From Bacteroidales bacterium UBA4788 (GTDB lineage: Bacteria > Bacteroidota > Bacteroidia > Bacteroidales > VadinHA17): DNA of 7,100 nt. Under the pieces are notes generated by a model that ran no database searches, was not told the origin of the DNA, and saw nothing but the letters and a program-made list of their open reading frames with translations. The position numbers and the translations under genes are program-made. Below, in pieces: positions 1-6,141 of the stretch (its first letter is position 1; the number at the start of each line of letters is the position of its first letter). Where the stretch lies: assembly GCA_002402965.1 (NCBI GenBank), contig DHGW01000020.1:1574-8673 (forward strand), given 5' to 3'.

Positions 1-537
1 CCGGGGCTGGCGTTGCTGGTCGCTTCCGGCCGTGCCATGGAGGCTTGGCAGAAGAGAAAGAGTCCCGTGGGCAGTTATTACAGCGACTGGACGCACTGGC
101 TGCCGGTCATGAAGGCATACGAGGAGCGGCGTCCTGCTTACTTCGGCACACCTGCCGTCAACCTGGTGAACGGCCTGGAGGTGAGTCTCCGGCTGATACT
201 GAAGGAGGGGCTGGAGACGCGGTTCCGGAGGCACAGGGAGAGAGCCGTTGCTTTCCGCGAAGCAATGAAAGACCTGGGACTGAAGATGATACCCGTCAGC
301 GAGGAGGTGAGCGCTAACACCCTCTCGGCACCCTTCTATCCGGAAGGGGTCAGGGGCGTTGACTTCCTGAAGGCTATCGCATCCTCGGAGGTGATACTGG
401 CAGGAGGATTGCTGCCCGGAATAAAGGATAACTATTTCAGGGTAGGGCATATGGGATCAGTAACCGGGGGTGACATCCTGACGACCGTTGCAGCCATAAC
501 CGGAGCCCTTGCCGGATGCGGCTACCGGAAAAAATAA
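1..537 (+). CDS. Class V aminotransferase, alanine-glyoxylate / serine-pyruvate type (C-terminal part)
   Basis: The frame is open from base 1 to TAA at 535-537, so this is the last 178 residues of a gene that begins outside the window. It starts with a PGLA segment. In the alanine-glyoxylate/serine-pyruvate aminotransferase family this lies just after the lysine that holds pyridoxal phosphate, so that lysine should be just off the left edge. Downstream are two family hallmarks: YFGTPAVNLVNGLEVSLRLI, the Thr-Pro helix at the domain junction, and FRVGHMG near the C-terminus. The Arg codon at 439-441 in the latter matches the residue that binds the substrate carboxylate in this fold. The family transfers amino groups between alanine or serine and glyoxylate or pyruvate in the cytosol. 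The exact substrate cannot be told from this part. No frameshift is seen. TTG at 13 and ATG at 37 are internal codons, not starts. A 191-base gap separates it from the next gene. Confidence 0.88.
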   Translation, partial: PGLALLVASGRAMEAWQKRKSPVGSYYSDWTHWLPVMKAYEERRPAYFGTPAVNLVNGLEVSLRLILKEGLETRFRRHRERAVAFREAMKDLGLKMIPVSEEVSANTLSAPFYPEGVRGVDFLKAIASSEVILAGGLLPGIKDNYFRVGHMGSVTGGDILTTVAAITGALAGCGYRKK

Positions 538-546
538 CTGATTGCT

Positions 547-601
547 GCCGCGCCGCCGCCGCGCCGTCGCCGCGCCGCTGCCCCTCCGCCGCCGCGCCGC
601 C
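547..601. repeat. Tandem repeat, five copies of an 11-bp GC-only unit
   Basis: The unit GCCGCGCCGCC repeats in strict 11-base register at 547, 558, 569, 580 and 591. Copies 1 and 5 are identical, copies 2 and 3 each differ at one of the last two positions, and copy 4 matches 9 of 11. The tract contains only G and C apart from single T positions, and lies 9 bases after the stop codon of the aminotransferase. It is read in no plausible protein: the frame through it that joins the yqeY frame gives an Ala/Pro/Arg-rich, Cys-containing low-complexity stretch. It looks like a minisatellite prone to slippage. The function is unknown. Confidence 0.85.
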
Positions 602-615
602 CAGCTGCCCCGAAT

Positions 616-637
616 GCCCGCCGGATGCAGGCCGGGC
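616..637 (+). other. GC-rich imperfect hairpin after the minisatellite
   Basis: GCCCG at 616-620 can pair with CGGGC at 633-637, continuing after a one-base bulge into two more G-C pairs, with a short loop. It lies in the gap between the aminotransferase and yqeY. It could help end the upstream transcript, but no T-run follows, so it is not a standard intrinsic terminator. Confidence 0.3.
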
Positions 638-687
638 CAGAACGCAAATGCCCCGGAAATACTATACACATATGGAGGGAAATGATG

Positions 688-695
688 TACATTTG
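688..695 (+). promoter_or_regulatory. Bacteroidota -7 promoter box for yqeY
   Basis: TACATTTG matches TAnnTTTG exactly and ends 33 bases before the ATG at 729. It lies in an abruptly AT-rich stretch after the GC-only repeat. No clear TTTG -33 element is seen upstream. The box sits inside any longer reading frame that would begin at ATG 672, which argues for the start at 729. Confidence 0.6.
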
Positions 696-728
696 TTATC
701 ATTTCATAAAACAAAATCTATTAGTAAA

Positions 729-1178
729 ATGTCACTAGCAGAAAAAATCGCAGCCGATCTGATGGCTGCCATGAAGGCACAGGACAAGGGTGTGCTCGAA
801 GCCCTGAGGGCTGCCAAGACGGCATTCATACTTGCCAGGTCGGAGAAGGGACCGGGTACGGTCATCCCGGAAGAGGAAGAGATAAAGATTATCCGCAAGC
901 TGGTCAAGCAGAGGAAGGAGTCAGCGGCCATTTACAGGGAACAGAAGAGGCAGGATCTCTGGGAGAAGGAGGAGAGCGAGGCTGCTGTGCTCGAGAGATA
1001 CCTCCCTGCCGCCATGAGTGAACAGGAGCTTGACGAGGCGCTTAAGTCGATAATCAGCCGCGTTGGCGCAAAGGCCCCGTCAGACATGGGGAGGGTGATG
1101 GGCGTTGCCACGAAAGAGCTGGCCGGCAGGGCCGAAGGCAGGGAGATCTCCGCAAAGGTAAAACAACTGTTGGGCTGA
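729..1178 (+). CDS. yqeY: YqeY / GatB-tail domain protein
   Basis: This 149-residue cytosolic protein matches the usual length of the YqeY family (about 148). It opens with MSLAEKIAADLMAAMKAQDK, the standard N-terminus of the family. It then has the charged helix with KLVKQRKESAAIYREQKRQD, the segment AAVLERYLPAAMSEQELDE, and the tail with SDMGRVMGVATKELAGRAEG. The C-terminal part is homologous to the tail of GatB, which contacts tRNA in the Glu-tRNA(Gln)/Asp-tRNA(Asn) amidotransferase. The role of free-standing YqeY is not settled. The frame is open upstream to 516, but that extension would be read through the GC-only repeat and the promoter box, so I chose ATG 729. The stop is TGA at 1176-1178. 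It converges on the HD gene, with 33 bases between their stops. No hairpin terminator is evident there. Confidence 0.9.
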   Translation: MSLAEKIAADLMAAMKAQDKGVLEALRAAKTAFILARSEKGPGTVIPEEEEIKIIRKLVKQRKESAAIYREQKRQDLWEKEESEAAVLERYLPAAMSEQELDEALKSIISRVGAKAPSDMGRVMGVATKELAGRAEGREISAKVKQLLG

Positions 1179-1211
1179 CCAGACTTAAAGGCACCGGCAG
1201 CAGACGAGGCG

Positions 1212-1793
1212 TTATGATTCGGGTTCTGCACCCTCTCTCTTTTCGCGCTCCAGCATCCTAAGTATACGCCGGCGCTTGGCAACAAGGTCTGTGAGCTCGA
1301 TTAGCATATCGGGATTCACCTGCCGGGCCATCGGAATGACATACTTTTCAGTCTGATCGAGGTAGTCAGATATCTTTTGGTCCGACTGAATGTCACGGTG
1401 GAGGTCGGTGAGGTTGCTTATCCGGTCGGCACACTTGAGAAGCTTGGCATTTTGTGACCCCTTCTCCAGAAGACGCTGCAGGTATTCTGCCTTAGTCTCC
1501 TCCTTCCTCTTGGTTACCTCGAGCACCAGTTCCACCACGTCAGTGCCTTGTCCGTCAATCCACCTTATCTCGTCAACCTGGGTCTCCGGCATATCCTCAA
1601 GGAGATCATGAAGCAGGGAAGCTTTCAGAAGTATGCTATTGGTATAGAACTTATAATCGAGCAAAATGCCCAGCGTTGAGAAACAGTGCCTGAACTGGTT
1701 GCCTCCAACCGCCCTCTGAACGCTTATCAGGGCAGTGGCTTTCAGTATGTACGGGGCAAGAACCAGATTCTTCAGTGTCTCGAGGGCAGTCAT
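1212..1793 (-). CDS. Stand-alone HD hydrolase of the RelA/SpoT (ppGpp hydrolase) type
   Basis: This 193-residue protein has one HD phosphohydrolase domain over roughly residues 20-165 and nothing resembling a (p)ppGpp synthetase. Residues R27, H36, H62-D63, E66-D67, D123 and N127 fall in the same order and nearly the same spacing as the hydrolase residues of Rel enzymes (in S. equisimilis Rel R44, H53, H77-D78, E81-D82, D144, N148). R27 to H36 is 9 residues in both, H62 to E66 is 4, and D123 to N127 is 4. The LLHDLLED core and the KLLKCADRISNL segment are clear. Length and content resemble small alarmone hydrolases/Mesh1, which are Mn-dependent and remove the 3' pyrophosphate of (p)ppGpp. The true substrate here is inferred. 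It might act on another nucleotide. The C-terminus is a basic helix (KRRRILRMLEREKRE). The start is ATG at 1793-1791, the stop TAA at 1214-1212. It is divergent from the ABC exporter across 186 bases. Confidence 0.85.
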   Translation of the reverse strand: MTALETLKNLVLAPYILKATALISVQRAVGGNQFRHCFSTLGILLDYKFYTNSILLKASLLHDLLEDMPETQVDEIRWIDGQGTDVVELVLEVTKRKEETKAEYLQRLLEKGSQNAKLLKCADRISNLTDLHRDIQSDQKISDYLDQTEKYVIPMARQVNPDMLIELTDLVAKRRRILRMLEREKREGAEPES

Positions 1794-1979
1794 AGGTGAA
1801 GGTTAAAACCTTAAAATTATAGATTTCTGAAGAATTATTATGTTATGACATCATACTAATTATGAACAGCATATCCACGTTATGAACGGTCATGGCGGAT
1901 GATATGGGTATATAAGAGGAAGGGACAGTTGTGAACATAATGATCTATATTTGCATTTGTAAAGGTGAATGAGTGAAAG
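1794..1979. promoter_or_regulatory. Divergent control region with repeated TTATGAAC octamers
   Basis: This gap lies between the HD hydrolase (leftward) and the ABC exporter (rightward) and is AT-rich compared with both. TTATGAAC occurs exactly at 1860-1867 and 1880-1887, start to start 20 bases (about two helical turns). Near copies are TTGTGAAC at 1929-1936 (one mismatch) and TTATGACA at 1843-1850. An inverted repeat, AAGGTT-AA-AACCTT, lies at 1799-1812 just before the HD start. A near-match to the -7 box (TAATTTTA on the minus strand, 1819-1812) could serve the HD gene. Repeat spacing suggests binding sites for a regulator, but none is encoded here. Confidence 0.45.
1946..1953 (+). promoter_or_regulatory. 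Bacteroidota -7 promoter box for the ABC exporter
   Basis: TATATTTG is an exact TAnnTTTG match ending 26 bases before the ATG at 1980. The variant octamer TTGTGAAC (1929-1936) ends 9 bases before it, where a bound protein could affect RNA polymerase. A TTG is present at 1929-1931 but is too close (14 bases) to be a good -33 element. Confidence 0.6.
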
Positions 1980-3746
1980 ATGTCTGAGAAGCCAAATAAG
2001 ACAACCGGTTCGGGATTCAGGGAGCTGACAAGGCTTTACAGGTTCCTTAAACCTTACAAAGGCAGGTTTGCACTCGGACTCGTCTTCCTGCTTCTCTCCA
2101 CTTCCGCGAGCCTGATGTTTCCCAGGCTGCTGGGAGAGATGGTTGACCTTGCAAACAAGGGAGGTCTGACCCGTGAGATAACCCGCACAGGTCTGATACT
2201 ATTGGGTATCCTTGTCGCCCAGGCACTCTTCGCCTACATCCGGACCAGGTTATTCGTGGTTGTCACTGAGAAGACCCTGGCATCGATACGACAGCATATC
2301 TACAATCACCTTATCAGGCTGCCGATGTCATTCTTCTCCTCCCGCAGGGTGGGGGAACTCAACAGCCGCATCTCCTCAGACATCTCCTTGTTGCAGGACA
2401 GCCTGACAAACACGCTTGCCGATTTGCTCTCTCAGTTGCTGGTGATAACGGGGGGCATAACTCTTATGATGATCAGCTCTTTCAGGCTGACTCTGTTCAC
2501 ACTGGCAATTGTGCCTGCCATCTCGCTAATGGCGTTCTATTCCGGACGAGCCATCAGGCGATACTCTAAAAAAGCGCAGGCCTTTGTCGCGGAGTCGAAC
2601 ACAATTGTTGAGGAGACCCTTCAGGGGATACAGAATGTAAAGGCCTTTACCAATGAGTCGTTTGAGAGCCGCCGTTACAGGGAGAAGACGGATGAGGTGG
2701 CTAAGGCAGGCATCACCGGAGGCAAGTATCAGGCAGCAGTATCATTCATAGTGCTGGGTTTCTTCGTCTCAATGGCGTCGGTCATCTGGCGCGGCGCCAC
2801 CATGATTGCCGATGGGCAGATGGAGGCCGGCCAGCTCTTCTCTTTCGTTATCTATTCGGGATTCATAGGTGGTAACATAGCGGGGATGGCAGGAGTTTAC
2901 GCGAGACTGCAGAAGACGATCGGTGCATCGGAAAACCTCCTTCTGCTGCTTGATGAGAAGACAGAACAGATAGATCCGTCTTATATACCTGAAGGGACTT
3001 ATACGCTGAAGGGGGAGATAACATTTGAAAACGTCGGTTTCAGTTATCCATCGAGGCAGGAGGTGGTGGTACTCAGGAATGTGAGCTTCTTCGTTGCCTC
3101 CGGTCGTCAGGTGGCACTGGTGGGGCCAAGCGGGGCTGGGAAATCAACCATTGCATCACTGTTGCTCAGGCTCTATGATCCTACGGATGGAAGAATACTT
3201 TTTGACGGCCGTGACAGTTCCGGCTTTCCGTTGACGGCACTGCGCTCCCAGATGGCCGTTGTCATGCAGGATGTCTTCCTGTTCGGGGGTACCATCCGTG
3301 AGAACATCGCCTATGGCAGGCCTGACGCCTCAGAGGAAGAGATTATTGAAGCGGCCGTCCAGGCCAATGCCTGGGACTTTATCCGGTCCTTTCCCGGCCA
3401 GCTTGAAACGGTGGTGGGAGAGAGGGGGGTGCAGCTCTCGGGAGGACAACGCCAGAGGATAGCCATTGCCCGGGCAGTGCTCAAGAACCCGAGGATATTA
3501 ATACTCGACGAGGCAACCTCATCACTTGACTCAGAATCGGAACGGCAGGTACAGGAGGCGCTTGAGAAGCTCATGCTGGGGCGCACCTCACTGGTAATTG
3601 CTCACCGGCTTTCAACCGTGCGCAAGGCTGACCATATAATTGTCCTCAACGATGGCAGAATAGTAGAGCAGGGGACTCACACAGAATTGATCTCAAACCA
3701 TAACGGGCTTTATAAAACCCTGACAGAGCTTCAGTTCAGAAACTGA
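1980..3746 (+). CDS. ABC exporter half-transporter (fused membrane and ATPase domains, MsbA/BmrA type)
   Basis: This 588-residue protein has the full layout of a type IV ABC exporter subunit and should work as a homodimer or heterodimer in the inner membrane. Six hydrophobic segments lie near residues 30-50, 70-90, 146-166, 169-189, 252-273 and 286-308. The ATPase domain starts near 345. It has Walker A GPSGAGKST (382-390), Q-loop Gln430, signature LSGGQ (486-490), Walker B ILILDEA with D510-E511, D-loop SSLD, and switch His542 in IAHRLST. All catalytic residues are present, so it should be active, unlike degenerate partners of heterodimeric pairs. Relatives export lipids, drugs or peptides, and the substrate cannot be told here. 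There is no peptidase domain and no adjacent second subunit. The length is typical and the start is ATG 1980, 26 bases after a -7 box. It converges on pdxH with 57 bases between stops. Confidence 0.93.
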   Translation: MSEKPNKTTGSGFRELTRLYRFLKPYKGRFALGLVFLLLSTSASLMFPRLLGEMVDLANKGGLTREITRTGLILLGILVAQALFAYIRTRLFVVVTEKTLASIRQHIYNHLIRLPMSFFSSRRVGELNSRISSDISLLQDSLTNTLADLLSQLLVITGGITLMMISSFRLTLFTLAIVPAISLMAFYSGRAIRRYSKKAQAFVAESNTIVEETLQGIQNVKAFTNESFESRRYREKTDEVAKAGITGGKYQAAVSFIVLGFFVSMASVIWRGATMIADGQMEAGQLFSFVIYSGFIGGNIAGMAGVYARLQKTIGASENLLLLLDEKTEQIDPSYIPEGTYTLKGEITFENVGFSYPSRQEVVVLRNVSFFVASGRQVALVGPSGAGKSTIASLLLRLYDPTDGRILFDGRDSSGFPLTALRSQMAVVMQDVFLFGGTIRENIAYGRPDASEEEIIEAAVQANAWDFIRSFPGQLETVVGERGVQLSGGQRQRIAIARAVLKNPRILILDEATSSLDSESERQVQEALEKLMLGRTSLVIAHRLSTVRKADHIIVLNDGRIVEQGTHTELISNHNGLYKTLTELQFRN

Positions 3747-3803
3747 GCACGGCGCCGGCCCGGGGTGGTTGCCGGGGATACTGCCAGGAATGTTATGCCG
3801 GTG

Positions 3804-4460
3804 TCATGGGTAGAGGAGCCTGATGGTCCAGCCGGGGCTGTCCCCTCTCCGGGAGTACACTACCCTGTCATGCAGGCGGCGCTCCCTCCCCTGCCAGAAT
3901 TCGAAATACTCAGGTTCGAGGCAATACCCGCCCCAGTTTTCAGGCCTTGGAACGGGCTTATCCCTGAATTTTTCCTCTATTTCATATGCTGCCCGCTCGA
4001 GGAGCTCCCGGCTCTCAAGAAAACGACTCTGCCGGGAGGCCACTGCGCTGATCTGGCTTTCCCGGGGACGACTCCTGAAATAGGCATCCGATTCTTCTGC
4101 CGGCAGCTTCGACACTTTGCCACCGATCCTCACCTGGCGATAGAGTTCGTTCCAGAAGAATGTCATTGCCGCATGTTTGTTCTGCTGCAACTCATCGCCC
4201 TTCCGGCTTCCGTAGCTGGTGAAGAAGGTAAATCCCCTCTGGCTGAAGTCGCGCAGAAGCACAATCCTCCCGGATGGTTTACCCGAAGCATCTGCCGTGG
4301 CAAGGTGAACCGCATTGGGCTCCATGACCTTGCGCAAGAGCGCATCCTCCATCCACTTCCCAAACTGTTCCACGGGATCATTAGAGAAATCATCAGGGTC
4401 AAGCCCTTCGCCGTGGTACTCAGTCCTGAAAAGAGTGGTCATCCTGCGAATAGAATTCAT
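3804..4460 (-). CDS. pdxH: Pyridoxamine/pyridoxine 5'-phosphate oxidase
   Basis: PdxH is an FMN-dependent cytosolic enzyme that oxidises pyridoxamine or pyridoxine phosphate to pyridoxal phosphate. From ATG 4460 the protein is 218 residues, the same as E. coli PdxH. The family landmarks are EPNAVHLAT (47-55), GRIVLL (64-69, FMN), SRKGDELQQN (85-94), RQVRIGG (108-114), SDAYFRSRPRESQ (124-136), WGGY (176-179), EFWQGR (187-192) and RLHDR (195-199). The PLP-binding Tyr127, Arg131 and Ser135 and the Arg195/His197 pair are present. Arg70 stands where E. coli has Lys72, and Val140 replaces a usually conserved Trp. The frame extends to GTG at 4496, adding 12 residues. I prefer ATG 4460 for its length and because a near -7 box (TTAATTTG, minus strand 4492-4485) would lie just upstream. 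The stop is TGA at 3806-3804. Confidence 0.93.
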   Translation of the reverse strand: MNSIRRMTTLFRTEYHGEGLDPDDFSNDPVEQFGKWMEDALLRKVMEPNAVHLATADASGKPSGRIVLLRDFSQRGFTFFTSYGSRKGDELQQNKHAAMTFFWNELYRQVRIGGKVSKLPAEESDAYFRSRPRESQISAVASRQSRFLESRELLERAAYEIEEKFRDKPVPRPENWGGYCLEPEYFEFWQGRERRLHDRVVYSRRGDSPGWTIRLLYP

Positions 4461-4551
4461 CAGTCCTGTTTTAATTTTCTTTGACAAATTAAACACCAGT
4501 CTGAAGATTATGTTTACTTTGTGGCAGCGGTTCTCATTTATTTGAAAGTAT

Positions 4552-4559
4552 TACCTTTG
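4552..4559 (+). promoter_or_regulatory. Bacteroidota -7 promoter box for the LysM gene
   Basis: TACCTTTG matches TAnnTTTG exactly and ends 20 bases before the ATG at 4580. It lies in the 119-base AT-rich gap between the divergent pdxH and LysM starts. No convincing -33 element is seen. Confidence 0.6.
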
Positions 4560-4579
4560 TTCGTGAAAAACTAAAAAGT

Positions 4580-5608
4580 ATGTCTTTGACACGCATTCTG
4601 CCGGTAATTGTACTGATTGCATCACTGTCTCTCCCCACTGTCGTCAGTGCTCAGGTCCCTGTTGAGGTGTCGGATGAAAAAGTCGTCTCTGGTGGCAACG
4701 TCTACTACATGCATGAAGTGCAGAAAAACCAGACGCTATACTCTATATCCCGGGCGTACAGGGTCTCAATAGATGTCATTTCCAGGGAGAATGTCATACC
4801 TTCCAATGGCATACAGACAGGGCAGGTATTAAGGATTCCTGCCACAGACCGGCCGGATACTGCTCCTACACAGCCACGTCCGGTGGCTCAGCAGGCGGCA
4901 GCACCAACCCAGCCCCGCCCTGATCAGCCGTCCCCGCGTACTGCCCAGGGTACTTCTGCGGCTGTCAGTTCTGCTAATTCCGGCATCAGGATTTCGGGCG
5001 AAAAGATCATATCATCAGGCAGAACCTTTTACCTGCATGAGATTCAGAAGGGTGAGACTCTCTACTCGATTGCAAAAGCATATAAAGTCACCATCCTCGA
5101 CATTGACCGCGAAAACGCCATTCCGGCAGGAGGAATACAGGCAGGTCAGGTGTTGAAGATACCTGCAGTAACGGCATTGACCATCATTGAGGAGAAGGAT
5201 CCACAGTCTGTGCAAGCAGAGACAACAAGACCAGTCGCACAGGACAATAATACCGTCAAGCCTTTGGAGGTGGAGTACACAGAAGAGAAACCTGCGCCAG
5301 TAACACAAGCCCAGCCTGAAGCGAAGACCGTGTCAGAAACAAAAACAAAACCTGAAGAAAAGCCTCAGACTGAAACCAAACCTCAGTCCGGTGTACAGCA
5401 GGCTACAACCTCCGCATCAAAGAGCGGGGTTAAGGAAAAACCCGCTCAGCCTCAGAAGAAGAAGGTTCACAAGGTTCAGAAGGGCGAAACGCTCGCTGAC
5501 ATAGCCAAGAAATACAGCATCACTGTTCAGGAGCTCAAGCAGGCCAACAAAGGTGTCATATTCGCCATGCCTGACATGAGACTCGTGATTCCGGTCAAGG
5601 ATGAATAG
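4580..5608 (+). CDS. Secreted protein with three LysM domains
   Basis: This 342-residue protein begins with a signal peptide: the hydrophobic run RILPVIVLIASLSLPTVV followed by SA/Q, with likely cleavage after residue 24. There is no lipobox cysteine, so it should be released to the periplasm or outside. Three LysM domains, each with the QKGETL-type start, lie near residues 43-87, 151-195 and 296-338. They bind N-acetylglucosamine glycans such as peptidoglycan. The first two belong to a duplicated 56-residue unit. The linkers are low-complexity: Pro/Gln/Ala-rich at 90-134 and Lys/Glu/Thr/Pro-rich at about 197-292. No hydrolase, peptidase or other catalytic domain is seen, so it is probably a cell-wall binding or scaffold protein. 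ATG 4580 is supported by the signal peptide and the -7 box. The stop is TAG at 5606-5608. No adjacent wall-synthesis gene suggests a partner. Confidence 0.88.
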   Translation: MSLTRILPVIVLIASLSLPTVVSAQVPVEVSDEKVVSGGNVYYMHEVQKNQTLYSISRAYRVSIDVISRENVIPSNGIQTGQVLRIPATDRPDTAPTQPRPVAQQAAAPTQPRPDQPSPRTAQGTSAAVSSANSGIRISGEKIISSGRTFYLHEIQKGETLYSIAKAYKVTILDIDRENAIPAGGIQAGQVLKIPAVTALTIIEEKDPQSVQAETTRPVAQDNNTVKPLEVEYTEEKPAPVTQAQPEAKTVSETKTKPEEKPQTETKPQSGVQQATTSASKSGVKEKPAQPQKKKVHKVQKGETLADIAKKYSITVQELKQANKGVIFAMPDMRLVIPVKDE

Positions 5609-5669
5609 CAGCCTGACGTGAGGGATACTTCACCAGGATTACGTTAGTCTGGATAGACATCATCGTCAT

Positions 5670-5688
5670 CCAAAGGGTTTCACTTTGG
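5670..5688. other. Small perfect inverted repeat between LysM and pyrophosphohydrolase genes
   Basis: CCAAAG at 5670-5675 and CTTTGG at 5683-5688 form a perfect 6-bp stem with a 7-base loop, extendable by one T-G pair. It lies in the 115-base gap 5609-5723. No T-run follows on the plus strand, so it may be an operator or chance rather than a terminator. No TAnnTTTG box is visible for the next gene; the nearest is TACTTTC at 5714-5720. Confidence 0.25.
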
Positions 5689-5723
5689 GAAAATCATTAA
5701 ATTAGTGGTCAGATACTTTCAGG

Positions 5724-6062
5724 ATGAATGATTTTCAGTTACTTATTGATGAGCTCACCAGGTTTCGCGATGAAAGACAGTGGGAGCAGTTTCACAGTTC
5801 AAAGGATCTGGCTGTGGCAATATCGATTGAGGCTGCTGAGCTGAATGAGCTCTTTCTGTGGAAGACAGTTGAGGAGTGCGAGAAGGTTGACAGGGCCAGG
5901 CTCAGGGAGGAGCTGGCCGATATATTAGCCTACAGCCTTCTGCTGGCCGGCAAGCATGGTCTGGATGTAAAGGAGATTGTTCTTGAAAAGATCAGGAAGA
6001 ACAACGAGAAATACCCGGTTAACAAATCTAAGGGCACAGCAAAAAAGTATAATGAACTCTGA
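5724..6062 (+). CDS. Nucleotide pyrophosphohydrolase, DCTPP1-like (all-alpha NTP-PPase / MazG superfamily)
   Basis: This 112-residue cytosolic enzyme belongs to the all-alpha NTP pyrophosphatases. They cleave (d)NTPs to (d)NMP and pyrophosphate, often to remove modified or excess dCTP. Metal-binding acids are in place: E36 and E39 in EAAELNELFLW, and E63 and D66 in REELADILAYSLLLA. The C-terminus, with KYPVNKSKGTAKKYNEL, closely follows the RRYP...SSRKYTEL ending of human dCTP pyrophosphatase 1. The FHSSKDLAVAISIEAAE helix also matches that family. The length is that of a single-domain member that works as a tetramer. MazG itself has two such domains. The substrate (dCTP or modified dCTP) is inferred from this likeness. 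The start is ATG 5724, preceded by CAGG and no strong Shine-Dalgarno site. The stop is TGA at 6060-6062, 79 bases before the next gene on the same strand. Confidence 0.88.
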   Translation: MNDFQLLIDELTRFRDERQWEQFHSSKDLAVAISIEAAELNELFLWKTVEECEKVDRARLREELADILAYSLLLAGKHGLDVKEIVLEKIRKNNEKYPVNKSKGTAKKYNEL

Positions 6063-6141
6063 GGTAGGTAAGAGCAGGAAACTGAGTACTATTATTTGCA
6101 ATACAACCAACATAACATAGACTAATTCAAACCTGATAACA

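Noticed and set aside
516..728. A 71-residue N-terminal extension of the YqeY protein
   Set aside because: It would be read through the 11-bp GC repeat and the exact -7 promoter box, gives Ala/Pro/Cys-rich low-complexity sequence, and the family starts at the MSLAEKI segment (ATG 729).
3747..3803. A bidirectional terminator between the ABC exporter and pdxH stops
   Set aside because: CCCGG/CCGGG can pair in this GC-rich gap, but there is no T-run on either strand.
3765..4484. A long plus-strand frame (239 codons) in the pdxH region
   Set aside because: It lies wholly opposite the clear PdxH protein on the minus strand, resembles no family I recognise, and is best seen as an antisense shadow of a GC-rich gene.
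4461..4496. GTG 4496 as the start of pdxH
   Set aside because: It adds 12 residues with a Lys-rich sequence not typical of PdxH, and overlaps the near -7 box. ATG 4460 gives the E. coli length. It cannot be excluded.
5714..5720. Promoter -7 box for the pyrophosphohydrolase gene
   Set aside because: TACTTTC has one spacer base too few and ends in C. It lies only 3 bases before the ATG, too close for a normal leader.
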